DNA of 64,000 nucleotides from Ophioderma brevispina (GCA_023653785.1 JAMKCH010010158.1:1-64000), one strand, 5' to 3'; counted from the stretch's first letter, positions 1 through 10,130 are shown. Program-made: numbers and translations. Notes: generated by a model not told the origin, from the letters alone.

Positions 1-488
1 TGCTGCTGCTCTCCTATTTCCATTGATACCAAAATGGGTACCAACGTGCATAGCATTAGGTCACAATGACGTCATAAATTTCGCATGTTAGCAAAATTTG
101 TCAATTTCCATAGACACACATAGGGGAAAATTCAATTTTTCTCCAAAAATGTTAGGAATATCCAATTTTCATGCGGTTTTTGGCTCTACTTGATGGAAAA
201 TGACTAGTTTTATAAAAAATGAGAGCATTTTAGTGCTATAATAATGTTTTTGAGTCGCTAAAATTGCGAAATATCAATTTTCCACCCTATATTCAGTACA
301 TGTATTTTCATACTTTCCACAACATATGACGTCAGAGTGACGTCATAATGGGGATGTTGGCACTTATTTTGATACCAATGGAAAGAAGAAACTCTAAGCT
401 ACTTTGTGGTACCAAATTTACAGGAATCGGATGTTCAGTAAATCACGGGGGGTCGGGAGTTTGTTACAAAAATGGCTCAGGTATACGA
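1..488 (+). mobile_element. TTAA-type MITE, family M1, 5-prime truncated by window edge
   Basis: This stretch aligns with positions about 35344 to 35855 of the complete M1 element at 35056-35859. Shared landmarks are the paired TGACGTCA motifs (near 67 and 326), the run about tracking GGTTTTTGGCTCTACTTGATGG, cut here into its parts near 175-195, and the terminal ATGGCTCAGGTATACGAG. The left end lies outside the window. The right terminus is degenerate compared with the intact copy (GGTATACGAG instead of GGTAGACGAGGG), and no TTAA follows it. It is non-coding and non-autonomous. Confidence 0.75.
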
Positions 489-830
489 GTCAAAACGTGA
501 CAAGTATATCGATGCCTTCCTAAGCCTTGGAAGATCGACTGATGTGCCAGAGCACTCGTATGAGAGGTTTTTTGAGGATGCACATCCAGAAATCCAGGCA
601 GATGTAGCAGAGCCAGAATTACTCCCCAGATGATCATGGTTGGAAGTTAAATGATGGCGCATTAGATTCAAGTGGCCATCAGGAGAGTTGATGCCACAAG
701 AGTTGTCTGACATAATAGTAGAGGAAGAATAATCTGATACAGAAGAAGACAATTAAGACATGACTCAAGAAGAGGAGGAGGAAATAGAAGATCAATTTCT
801 AAATCAAAGGAGCTGCATTTAAGCTCGTAT
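472..830 (+). pseudogene. Degraded acidic coding-like remnant, unknown family
   Basis: From the ATG at 472 a frame reads about 53 codons to a stop at 631, with protein-like composition (for example RDKYIDAFLSLGRSTDVPEH). After a frame change, further protein-like segments appear (GWKLNDGAL; SGELMPQELSDIIVEEE; MTQEEEEEIEDQFLN), ending in an acidic Glu/Asp-rich run near 710-800. The first codons coincide with the terminal repeat of the neighbouring MITE, so the true start is probably upstream or lost. I do not recognise the family. An old transposon-encoded protein is likely given the setting. Host origin cannot be excluded. Minus-strand frames over the same bases are Ser-rich and look like its antisense. 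Confidence 0.3.
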
Positions 831-929
831 ACCAAGGAAACAACATTGCTTAAAAGATCGCCAATTGAACAATACCAATGATTATTAAAATTGGAAAGTC
901 TTCTTATTGTATCCAAACACAGTGGTTCT

Positions 930-1135
930 CAAATGTGATCTAGCCAGAGGTTGGTACAATGTCTGGCTGCTACACTGAATTCTGCAAGGTCCTTGTCTGT
1001 GCATTGTTGCACCAACATTGGGCAGACCAAGAGATGCTCCATTGTCCTGATCTGCTTCCAGGTAGACTCACTTCTGCAAGGAAACCTTTGATCGGCCAAT
1101 TCGGGATCTCAATCAGCTGAGACGCCACCACTCAG
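930..1135 (-). pseudogene. C-terminal scrap of a non-LTR retrotransposon reverse-transcriptase ORF
   Basis: Read on the minus strand, the segment encodes RTMEHLLVCPMLVQQCTDKD followed by LAEFSVAARHCTNLWLDHI and a stop near 937. The pattern of a QTMEHLL-x-CP box, then a short acidic Asp-Leu segment and an aromatic-rich end, is typical of the zinc-knuckle-like C terminus of LINE polyproteins. The preceding Cys-rich half and all reverse transcriptase motifs are missing. It is an isolated fragment with no function expected. Confidence 0.5.
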
Positions 1136-1289
1136 CCCACGAGAAACCAGCCTCAGGCGGAAGATGCTCACCAGGCTCAATTACCAATAGATGCCACTTG
1201 GTTGACAGCAATCAGCAGCCGGCCTCTGTCCAAACACAGGGCGCTCCATACCAGATACTTGGCAGCTACAGGGTAATGGGGAAAAGCCC

Positions 1290-1735
1290 CTTGTGGGGGT
1301 TCAGGGGCAGAGACCCTGGAAGCTCTTGCGTTTAACATGTTCGAGTGCTTTCGGAGAGGGTTATGTCCTTATCTTGAAGCAGATGAACTACGCTGAACGT
1401 TGTGGGGGTCCAGGAGCGGAGCCCCCAGAAGCTCTTGGGTTTTAGCATGTTTCAGCACATCCGGAGAGCTCTCGGTTATCTCACAATCATGAAGCAGATG
1501 AACTATACTGCGCCTGGCGGGGTCCAGGGTTCGGAGCCCGTGGAAGCTCTTGAGTGCATTCCGAGAGATCTCAGTAATGTCTCATTATCTTGAAGCAGAT
1601 GAACTATACTGCCCCTGTCAGGTGGTCAAGTTGACGGAGCCCCGGAACCACTCAGTTTTAGTATGTTTGAGTACCTTCGGAGAGATCTCAGTTATCTCAT
1701 TATCTTGAAGCAGATGAACTATACTGCCTGTGACA
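1290..1735. repeat. Minisatellite, four units of about 100-117 bp
   Basis: Four degenerate direct repeats. Each has a G-rich GGGGTCCAGG-like block, GGAGCCC-GGAAGCTCTTG, a CGGAGAG-TCTC segment and the closing motif GAAGCAGATGAACTA. The closing motif occurs near 1376, 1492, 1592 and 1709. The 63-codon open frame at 1402-1593 lies wholly inside the array and is a by-product of the repeat, not a gene. Confidence 0.8.
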
Positions 1736-1739
1736 ATAA

Positions 1740-1860
1740 CAACAAAAATCACAACAACGGTATTTTTTTTATTTTTCCAAAACATCATTACAGCGCCCCC
1801 TGAGGTGGAGTCTGGGGCATGTGGCCCCTCCTCATGCCCCTCCCTAGCTACGCCACTGCT
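1740..1860 (-). mobile_element. Terminus of a DNA transposon, hAT-like
   Basis: On the minus strand the segment begins CAGTGGCGTAGCTAGGGAGG at about 1860. This is a common start of hAT-type and related non-autonomous elements in animals. The sequence next to it is GC-rich (GGGGCATGAGGAGGGGCC-like) and then A/T-rich. I could not find the opposite terminus or a target duplication, so only one end is called. Confidence 0.4.
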
Positions 1861-1919
1861 TCCTATGTGGGTCTTATAAGAGAGTGCAGTCCAAGGTGAC
1901 TCCTAAGTAAACATGACTA

Positions 1920-2225
1920 TCACAGTACTCCAGTGATGCCTGGCACGGCCGTGCAGACGGAAAGCATACACCTGTGCCCCGGATGGACTTGCGCGCTGAT
2001 GGTTCTCCTCACAATAAGGGGCGAGCCCGTCTAAAGGCCCTTTGAGTCTCCCTTTGACATCTGCATCCTGTGCGCCAATTCCAAGATTGTCTTTCCAGAC
2101 AAAACGACAGGCTCCCGCACTCTCAGGCCGGTCGCCGGCACTGATGCCGAACAGGAGCTGAGAGGCATGAGCACGCTCCCCCGGGGCATTCCATCCCTAA
2201 GCCCACATAGACCACAACCAAGCAC
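1920..2225. other. GC-rich patch of unknown nature
   Basis: This 300-bp stretch is much richer in G+C than its surroundings and contains CpG-rich segments such as GGCACGGCCGTGCAG and CGGCCGGTCGCCGGC-like runs. A 64-codon minus-strand frame covers 2031-2225, but nothing in its translation is recognisable. It may be a fragment of a mobile element, an exon of unknown identity or a CpG island remnant. Confidence 0.3.
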
Positions 2226-2229
2226 CTGT

Positions 2230-2915
2230 GTGTTGAAGTACGTTAGTAATTTTTTAACAACAACAATGTATGTGGACGCGTTTGGTTGCGTCGCTACGCG
2301 TACACTCCTTGCCTGAAGCTCTCGCAGGCGGGCATAGTAAGAAGCTTGTTGCTCACTTAGTAGCCATCCGTCAACACATCAAGACTCAAGAAACCATGGT
2401 TATGCGGATTCAAGGTGATCAGTGATTAAGGAGGCTGTGGTTGTGGTCTAGTGTATAGTAAGTCATAGACCATTTTTACGTAAAGCGCCCTCTATATATA
2501 CACTTAAAAGGCTAACTACTTCATTTTTAAGTGTTTACTGTACCTCAAACTAATCCACAGGTGCATGACAAAGTATATAATTAGGTGTGACACCGGCATT
2601 TTGCCTTTAAAGAGGCATTAAGTGTGTAAATACACGGTGTTTCATTGTTTTGGTGGCCATTTGAAATATGACGCCCTCTAGAGGCAGGTTAAGCATGCCA
2701 AAAGGTGTTCAACAATTCCTTGGTGTGTTTTGGTGCGACTAAGTAGTCACATAGGAATGAATTTGGATCACAAATTAAGATATATGTCACAAAAGGGCAT
2801 TAATTGAATATTGGCCGCCATTTTGAAACAGCGCCCTCACTCTTTAACCCAGGATGGGGAGTGTTGCAGACAACCTGATTTGGATTGCTATATGTATAAG
2901 GTTTCAAATTAGTGG
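2230..2915. other. Stretch without recognisable gene
   Basis: No supportable coding frame. The motif CGCCCTC recurs (near 2487, 2683 and 2833) together with GGCCATTTTGAAA-like words, which resembles decayed repeat DNA. A poly-A run at about 2919-2934 marks the left edge of homology to the kringle pseudoexon. Confidence 0.4.
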
Positions 2916-2934
2916 TCTCCAAAAAAAAAAAAAA

Positions 2935-3116
2935 ATTCCGTGGGGTGCAGGGTTTCGGTTATGGGTCATGACCTACAAGTCCTGTTCCAGGGAAGGTTTG
3001 CAGGAGTTGCTATGGCAGTGGAGGAGACTGTGATGTCCATGGTGACAGTGTTAAAACCTTCTCGTGTAACGGAAATGTGACCACGGTAGTCTGTCACTAG
3101 CTGGTCGAGAAACATT
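2935..3116 (-). pseudogene. Kringle-domain pseudoexon
   Basis: The minus strand from 3116 downward is clearly homologous to the intact kringle exon at 32102-32339. It shares DYRGH-SVTREG, the GGACATCACAGTCTCCTC block, CCTGCAAACC and the GGAACAGGACTTG segment. A very good acceptor precedes it: a long pyrimidine tract ending in AAGCAG, then AATGT, in the same phase 1 as the intact copy. It is broken: in the kringle frame a TAG occurs six codons in (CFSTS then stop), several indels shift the frame, the second cysteine is gone, and homology fades before the third and fourth cysteines. It is a dead duplicate exon of the same gene type. The neighbouring decayed Ser/Thr exon at 20992-21196 has a compatible phase. 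Confidence 0.75.
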
Positions 3117-3169
3117 CTGCTTGAGGAAAGAGAAAAAAGTACAGGGCAATTAGTGTGCAATAATAGAGC

Positions 3170-3480
3170 ATCAGCCCAGAAGCTTTGAGTTAGGACGAAC
3201 GAGATACAATATCTGAACACGGGAAAATGAGAGAAAAATATAACTTTGCCAATAAAAATGTCTGCCGGGGACCCGTTGTTGCGTGGATCCCCAGGAGAAG
3301 GGTAAAGTTAATATGGGGGTCAAATGTTTGAACTGCTCTAACTCTAATGTAATATAGCTCAAATTATTCCTTAGAAAAGCAGGAAGTAAACAAGTCAATT
3401 GGTCACACGCGTGTTTGCTTCTTTCCAAGATATTTGGAAAATAGATAGAGAAAGTGATTAAAGGGGTAGAGATGAGCAAG
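3170..3480 (-). repeat. Dispersed repeat R4, copy 1
   Basis: It aligns over its length with 6275-6550. Shared blocks are CAGCCCAGAA, GAACG-GATACA, the G-GGAGA-GGGTAAAGT block, ATGGGGGTCAAATGTTTGAA and TTCCAAGATATTTG. The arms of the inverted repeat at 9240-10130 carry a more distant version. The 102-codon minus-strand frame across it is not conserved as protein between copies, so I treat it as non-coding repeat DNA. Confidence 0.7.
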
Positions 3481-4695
3481 GAAGAAGAAATTACTTAATA
3501 AGCATTAAGTATAAAATAATACATGTTGAATAAAAAGAACATGTGTAATGGCATTTCAAATATGACAATACTGACATTTCCTGATTAATTCAGGGGGAGT
3601 CTTAGGATAGCTAGAAAAAAAGATTAAAGGAGGATGATGAGCAAGGAAAAACGAAACCACATAGCATGTGGAATACTGATATAAATAAAACATACATACA
3701 CGTAATATCATTTAACAAATTAATAATAGTGACATACGGTGGATACTTTGATAGATAGAAGAAAGTGATTTAAGGTAGATGATAAGCAAGCAAGAATGAA
3801 AAACACTTATAGCATTTAATATAAACCATAATACGTGTTGGAATAGAAAGTACATGTGTAGTAATGGCATTTCAAGTATGAAATACTGCCATTTCAGGAT
3901 TAATTCAGGGGGAGTTTAGGATAGCTAAAAAAAAGATTAAAGGTGAGAGAGAAGAGCAAGGAAAAACGAAACACATGGCATGTGGAAAAGGATAATAACT
4001 CAAACAATCCATACACGTAATATCATTTATGCAATTAATTAATCGTGACATACGTGTATACATTGGAAGATAAAGTTGATTAAGGGGTAGATGTGAGCAA
4101 GGAAGAATGCAAACAATAGCATGTGAACATGATTAGCAATCAGTATTAGAATACATGTAATTAAGGATCATATGTATGGTAATATAATAAGATATCTGCA
4201 TAAGATCGTATAATAACAAGCGAATACATTATACATGGGACCAATGACAAATCGGGGGAGTTAGATAGATAGAAAAGATTAAAGGGTAGATGATGAGGAA
4301 GGAAGAACGAAATACATGGTATTGAGAAATATGTTTGGAATCAACTAACTTATGTTTCACATCTTTCAACTATGCGGCATACAGGTGTAATTTACCAATA
4401 TACAGTTATAAAAATAGTGACATTTTAAAGTATACTTTGGATAGTAAGATAAAAGTTAAAGGGGTATACGTAGATGATGAGCATCGGAAGAATGAGACCT
4501 ACCCTAGAAAGAGACACATTTTCAAAAAAAAGACTACATCATCACACATGAATATCATTTAGTACATATTTAGAATAATGACATTTTAAGGAGATCTGTG
4601 GATAGTTAGAACAAGGTTAAAGGGGTAGATGATGAGCAAGGAAAGAGCAGATCAGCATATGAATATGACAGCGATCAATATACAAAATCATTTGA
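3430..4695. repeat. Tandem array, eight units of about 160 bp
   Basis: Each unit contains a box resembling GATAGATAGAAAA-GATTAAAGGGGTAGATGATGAGCAAGGAAGAACGAAA, whose best parts recur near 3440, 3607, 3748, 3911, 4061, 4263, 4437 and 4600. The box is followed by an AT-rich spacer with CATGTGTA- and ACACGTAATATCATT-like words. Units at 3607 and 3911 resemble each other more than their neighbours and share the preceding TTAATTCAGGGGGAG, giving a higher-order period of about 304 bp for those pairs. The 75-codon frame at 4335-4562 is inside the array and is not considered a gene. Confidence 0.8.
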
Positions 4696-4699
4696 GAAC

Positions 4700-5660
4700 C
4701 CACAACAAAAACTTTTGGTGAAACAGGGGATGAAAAAAATAAGTTTTCGGCATTGCAAACGTAAATATTTATAACAAATAAGATACTATATGCATGGTGA
4801 TACCATGGAAAATAGTAAAAAAAATCAGAGGAATATTGGGAATCTCATACTGAGGTGCACCCCACATAAACGCTGCGTGTAGAGCTGTGACGCAGTAAAA
4901 GCTCCAGTGGAGTGCAGCACGGTATGATATGTTTCCACGGCTTGACGCGCTCCGGTCAGGCCGCGATTTATGGATTAATCATTCATACGCATACAATCCT
5001 TTAAAAATAATGGAATCATATGAAAATCCATAACAGTATTACCCACCTACCCTGGTAAGGACCATGACCTGCTAGAAACAAAGCCACTGGGTGACAGAAT
5101 AAAAGCAATTTAATGACATTTTTCACATCTCCCATTGACTAAGATGTATCTGATGAAGTTTATATAAATTGTTGGGGTCGAAAATAAGTATCATCCCACT
5201 CTTGCTCAATATTTAAATAGCTGTTTGGTGCTGAGAAATGTGGATATACGTAAACACTTCCTAAAAAGGTAAACAGCTTTTACAAAGTTCAACATTGCTT
5301 AGACTTTTTAATAGTAATTGTGAGCTGAAGAAAACACATTTCCAACGCTGCGTTATGTTACCAATTAAATAAGATGCACAATCAATATCTTAGTAGAAGT
5401 TTTACCAAACTAAGGAACTGCTTTGTGAAGGATAACGTAATAAACAAGGTTTCACGGACAGGATGTTGTAATTTAAAAAATATAAAAATAAAGTGAGAAT
5501 TCAGGGAAAAGATCATTACATAATTTCTACCATGTTTCACAACAAGAAACATGATTATTCGGAAGAATGCAAGCTGCTGCTAGTATTTTTAAATTTTTTT
5601 ATTATTTTGATGTTGTGTTTTCGGACATAAATTTTTCCTATTTTCGATGTTTTAAGGGAA
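4700..5660. other. AT-rich DNA, no gene seen
   Basis: No open frame with protein-like composition and no recognisable repeat partner in the window. Short GC-richer words around 4860-4960 (CGCTGCGTGTAG; CTTGACGCGCTCCGG) stand out but are unexplained. Confidence 0.3.
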
Positions 5661-5665
5661 AGATC

Positions 5666-6001
5666 TCATAGAAAAGAAAAACGGAAAGCATGGCAAGCTA
5701 TATATGCCCCAAATGCATCGCAACGGCCCCTATCAAAATATTCCCGTTTTGTTCCAATAAAGCATTGGTGAAAAGACTCATTAACCAAAGACACAACATT
5801 CTGGGAAATGCACCGTTTATGACAAAATCGACCGTATAGGTGTCTAAGTATTACGGATGTTAATAAAAGATTGACTATGGGTTTTGCGAGTGGGGCGTTG
5901 TACCTGGTGTAGCAGGTTTGAACGGGATGGAAAGGGTCACCCTGCAGGCTTTCGTGGAAAACCAGCAATCTGTGTCTTTCCCCGGTGTTAAGAGTTTGCA
6001 A
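5666..6001 (-). CDS. Unrecognised 111-codon open frame, weak
   Basis: An uninterrupted minus-strand frame from an ATG at 6001. The product would be basic and aromatic-rich with six cysteines (CYTRYNAP; GRFCHKRC; FHQCFIGTKREYFDRGRC), no obvious signal peptide and no domain I recognise. It sits just left of a duplicated repeat unit (6050-6250), suggesting a transposon context. It has no good splice borders that I can point to. Length is modestly above chance for this composition, so it is listed for completeness only. Confidence 0.2.
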   Translation of the reverse strand: MQTLNTGERHRLLVFHESLQGDPFHPVQTCYTRYNAPLAKPIVNLLLTSVILRHLYGRFCHKRCISQNVVSLVNESFHQCFIGTKREYFDRGRCDAFGAYIACHAFRFSFL

Positions 6002-6019
6002 TTCAAGGTCTGCAGCATC

Positions 6020-6550
6020 TTTGAATACGCCTATCAGTGGTGTAATATTTAAAGTTAAGTTTTGCCAAATTGCTAGGTACTATTCTAGGAGTGTAGGAGA
6101 ACACTGCAGGCCCTACAGACGATAAAAGAACATGGGCAAAATGATGAAACCAATATTTAAAAATTTTTAATGAATTTTGAACAGACAGAGATTGTAACGG
6201 CGAGTACGGCGGTCCAAGTAAACTGGTACGTATATCTGTTTCTAAAATTTAAAGCGTAAAATTGACCAGCGTTTGAAATAGAGCAGCAGCCCAGAACGTG
6301 GGGGGTTTGATCAAACGAACGGGATACATATCTGAATACGAAAAATTCAGAGAAAATAAGCTTTGTGTAGATAGAATGTGTTGTCGGAGACCGGCTGCTG
6401 CGTGTGGCCCCGGGAGAGGGGTAAAGTACTATGGGGGTCAAATGTTTGAACTGCTATAATCTAACTGAAATGAAATATAGATCAAAGCATGCCTTAGGTA
6501 ACCAGGAAGTAAAAAAGTCAAGTGGGTCATATGCGATGTGGTTACCTCCT
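6020..6550. repeat. Dispersed repeat R4, copy 2, with leading tandem segment
   Basis: The segment 6050-6250 (TTGCCAAATTGCTAGGTACTA; GTGTAGGAGAAC; CTACAGACGAT; TTTTGAACAGACAG) is duplicated directly at 6695-6865, about 645 bp downstream. The part 6275-6550 is the R4 unit shared with 3170-3480. Together they form a tandem dimer whose second copy has been split by the element at 6866-7797. The second copy resumes at 7800 with GTATATCTGTTTCTAAATTT. Confidence 0.75.
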
Positions 6551-6865
6551 TCCAAGATATTTGTTTATGCAGGTTAATGTGTTAACGTTTAAAAACGAAG
6601 TAAAGTTTACGGACGGCGTCCGGTTCTGCAACAGTTTGCCCATTGTCAGGTCCTGCAGAATCGTTTGAAACGCTGCTAAGTGGTCGTACTTATTTAAGTT
6701 AAGTGTTGCCAAATTGCTAGGTACTATATAGGAGTGTAGGAGAACCACTGCGGCCCTCCTACAGACGATTACCAGGACCATGATAAAAAACGCCGAACAA
6801 TATTTTAATAATTTTGAACAGACAGGATTAGTACCGGGAGGTATCGTGTGGTCAGTAAACTTGTA

Positions 6866-7797
6866 CTCTCACCCTTAAAATGAAAGAAGTGAAAAAATCA
6901 CTCTGGAATTTCGAGTTATTTTAAATTAACCTATAATCGAGTGGCTTTAGCTCTAAAAGAGCGAGAAGGGAAGAAAATGCAACCCGAACCTTCAATCGCT
7001 TGGGGTAAACAGAGCTCACTCTCTTAAGAGTGGCCTCTACTCAAAATGCCACTTTATTCGGAGTGAAACCCACTCTGAACTCTTCGACCGGATTTTTTTT
7101 AGCTCTAAAAGAGTGAGAAAAATGCTCACTCTTTTTCGGAGTGAACTACTAGCCAATCAGAAAAACGCTCGCAAATCGCGTGATATTTTCGAAACAACAT
7201 GGCGGACGAGTTAAGTGAGACCGTCAGCAAAACGGTTTTAACGAAGTTGAAATTAGTGAAGACATCATAGATATCTTAACGGGTGAGTATATTGTCTGTG
7301 TCGGTTCACAGTTCATAGCATTTACAGACACAGTGTGGAGAAGCATTAAATGTTATTTAATAGCATATCACTGCCACCTACGGTAGTATGCGCCAGGCTC
7401 CCTGCCAGGCTAGGCTTAACAGGTACGAACGAACACAAATGCATGTCACGGGCATGCATTACCGTGATCATACACGCACGCGGGCCACAATCATGCATGT
7501 CTCACTGAATATCATGCCAAATGATGCGCACAATATTCATTTCTGTCACGATGATATGAATTATGACCTACAATACAATATTACTCACCAACAAACAAAA
7601 TTCTAAAGAATAACAACTCTATAAGAGTGGACTAGTTCACTCTAAAAAGGGGTTATCAGTTCACTCTTTCCGTAGAGTTATTTGTTCACTCTTTATTTGA
7701 GTGGATTCACTCTAAAAAGATGCGTCACTCAGCTGGCTCTTTTTTGGAGTGATTTCACTCTTTTAGAGTGGTTTTTCACTCTTTCGTTTAAGAGAGT
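6866..7797. mobile_element. TA-flanked MITE-like element with GAGTG-rich inverted ends
   Basis: The element splits a repeat unit whose uninterrupted version is visible at 6217-6245 (AAACTGGTACGTATATCTG). Here AAACTTGTA is followed by CTCTCACCC and, 930 bp on, GAGAGTTA is followed by CGTATATCTG, so the insertion is bracketed by TA. The ends are imperfect inverted repeats built of CTCTC...GAAAGA-GTGAAAAA-CACTC. Many subterminal CTCTAAAAGAGTG and GAGTGAA-type words occur in both orientations (6890-7140 and 7610-7790). Target TA suggests a Tc1/mariner-like or similar cut-and-paste transposase. The element contains no transposase frame but holds a promoter-like start (see 7160-7285). Confidence 0.7.
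7160..7285 (+). other. Promoter-like CCAAT box and possible first exon inside a MITE
   Basis: AGCCAATCAG at about 7151-7160 resembles a CCAAT box. About 40 bp on, ACAACATGGCGGACGAG places an ATG in a strong context and reads MADELSETVSK. After one presumed missing base the frame continues NGFNEVEISEDIIDILTG to a donor-like CGG/GTGAGTA at about 7280. As written, the ATG frame stops after 24 codons. It could be the first exon of a transposase or a captured host exon, or chance. The +1 shift needed for the longer reading is the main weakness. Confidence 0.3.
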
Positions 7798-7859
7798 TAC
7801 GTATATCTGTTTCTAAATTTAAAGGTTAAATTGAAACCAGCGTTGACAATTCTCAAGAC

Positions 7860-9235
7860 TGAAATAATACCTAAAGGCATTGTGGTAAAAAGGGAGCGGC
7901 CCGTATGCGATTGGCGTGTTCACTTCTTCCGTGTTTGCGAAGCACCGAATTACCCAAACAAAAAAACGTGGCAATTTTTTCGCAGGTTCTAGAGGTTCGA
8001 CCCAATTACGATATATATTGACAACAAAACATTAGTTAACGGACCCTCTGATGTAAAAAAACTCCATAGAACCCCATCGATGTTCGGAGATATTTGGGTT
8101 AGTTTTCATGCATGACATCGTATGACGGACTGATAACGTTAATCTCTCTCGCAGTTACTAATTTAGATAATATCTTATGCAGTATGTGAAAACACGGACT
8201 ACACACTTTCCGGACCGCCGTAGTTATCATGTTATACGACAAATAGGTCATAGGGCAACAGAATCCAAATGATTTGACCCTTCTTTGACCCTTATCTCCG
8301 TAAGTAAAATTTAACATAATCAAAACAATACTTTTTGCAGTCCTCTTACCTTCAGTAATAATTGCAAGTATTCAAAGTATCACATATTCACTTTTTAATG
8401 TTGACCACACAAATTTTACCATTTTGTAATTTTTACCCTATAACTCCAAAACCAATGGTCATAGGTCGGGTTAGTATAACTATACAACCAAATAAATATG
8501 AGTCATTAAACCACGATTGATATTATCTACTTTTGACAGTAGAATGGTTAACTTGTATATACACCATGATTTAGCAATCAAATAGTTTGGTTTTTAGCCT
8601 ATATGAATAGCTTCATAATTTGATAATCAACCAAACACTAAACCATTCAAAATGGCTCCAAAAATGGCAACATTCATTACTAAATAGCTAAGAGCTGTTG
8701 TATTGTTGTGCCATATCATATATATTGATCATAGCAGTTTAAATATCTAAAAATGGCAAATCATACTTACATTATAGCTCAAGAGCTGTAATGTTTGTCC
8801 TAGAGCAGGTTTAGTTTAACTCCGATCGCGTTGATGCGTCCGTCCCCTGGAGTTTTGGACCTATTCTATAAGTCGGACAGGGTCCAAACATAGCTCTACC
8901 GGGGAAAATTAAAGAATTCAATGCAGTGCCACACCGGATTGTTTTGAGGACACTACGGTCATTTGTTAACGCACTCGCCGCCACTAACTAAATACAATTT
9001 CAGTCATGTATGACACGCACTCTGTGTATTTACAGGCCTTAACAGTGCTCTCAATAACATGATTAACAGAAGTACCTGCGAATTTTTCACCTCCACAAGA
9101 ATGGTACGGGGTTACATATCAGATGAATCGAGTATAGATATCATATAAACATAATCAAAGTGATTGATATCTGTAAGTGCAAGATGACGGCCTAGATGGG
9201 CGTTCAATATGGCTGCAAATGTCAGCCAGTAAAGG
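7860..9235. other. No gene recognised
   Basis: AT-rich intergenic or intronic DNA. Only short frames are present, such as 74 codons at 8099-8323 on the minus strand, without recognisable content. A GC-richer box around 8820-8910 (CGATCGCGTTGATGCGTCCG) is unexplained. Confidence 0.3.
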
Positions 9236-9239
9236 CCAT

Positions 9240-10130
9240 AGTTAAGTCAAAATCCTCAATTCCGTGACCAATCTTTGGCAAGTAAGGTTTGACGATTGAT
9301 TTGACTTCAAAGGACATTTTAGAAGGTTTTTAGCCCACATGTCCCTCTTGGAAATGTCGGCAATTTCCACAGGAGGGGGGAAAGTTTGTACAGGGGTAAA
9401 TTTTACATAATGGTCCAAATACCGTTTAGTATAGCTCAAATTGTTCATGTGGTAACAAGGAGTAAAAAAGTCTATGGTGACCTGTCTGTAAAATGCATCG
9501 TTATGGAGATATACAGCAAAATAGGTTAAGGTCAACTGTTTATTCAGCAAAGGTCAATGTCTTATACTGGTTTGATTGAGTTTAAAAGTATCTTTAAAAA
9601 TTGATAAAATTACATTGAATTAAATAATGTAGGGTATACCTACACTTGTAGCATCTGGAATTTTGCCCCCCATTGAAGTGTGTGGGAAAGTGCCCCCCCC
9701 CGTAACAAACGAGTAGATGCCAAGAGGGCAAATATACCCAACATTCTTTAAATCAATGTAATTTTTAATAAATTTGTAAAGATACTTTTAAACTCCATCG
9801 AAACAGTATAAGACCTTGACCTTTGCCGAATAAATGTTTGACCTTAGCCTATTTTGCTGTATATCTCCATAACGATGCATTTTACAGACCATTCACCAAG
9901 ATTTTTAACTCCTTTTTACCACAAACCGACCCTTTGACTATACGAAACTTTATTGGGACCATTATTGAAAAGTTTCCCCTGTAGACTTATACCCCCCCCT
10001 CCTTTGGAAATTGCCGACATTTCCAGAGGGACATGTGGGCTAAAAACCCTTCTAAAATGCCCTTTGAATCCAAATCAACCGTCAAACCTTACTTGCCAAA
10101 GATTAGTCACGGAACTGATGATTTGACTTC
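9240..10130. repeat. Large inverted repeat (foldback), arms about 390 bp
   Basis: The left arm, about 9245-9625, is the reverse complement of the right arm, about 9735-10125, at roughly 85-90 percent by eye. Matching blocks include CTTTGGCAAGTAAGGTTTGAC, read in two parts, TTTTAGCCCACATGTCCCTC, AAATGTCGGCAATTTCC, GTAAAATGCATCGTTATGG, AGATATACAGCAAAATAGG and TTTAAAAGTATCTTTA. The spacer of about 110 bp holds two C-runs (near 9670 and 9697). Part of each arm is a diverged R4 repeat. The open frames at 9242-9550 (minus) and 10033-10308 (plus) are the same arm sequence read on opposite strands and are not separate genes. Confidence 0.9.

Noticed and set aside
477..916. Ser-rich and Leu-rich minus-strand frames at the left edge
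   Set aside because: They are antisense to the acidic plus-strand remnant, whose Asp/Glu-rich codons read as Ser/Leu-rich text on the other strand.
1402..1593. 63-codon open frame
   Set aside because: Lies inside the four-unit minisatellite and is generated by it.
3430..4695. CRISPR-like regular spacing of a short repeat
   Set aside because: Units are 140-200 bp and diverged along their length, spacers are related to each other, and the setting is eukaryotic.
918..4706. A 3.8-kb hAT element between CAGTGGTTCTCAAATG and an inverted CATTTGAGAACCCAC
   Set aside because: The inner sequences do not match, the flanks do not give an 8-bp duplication, and the interval contains unrelated repeats; chance or two separate remnants is simpler.
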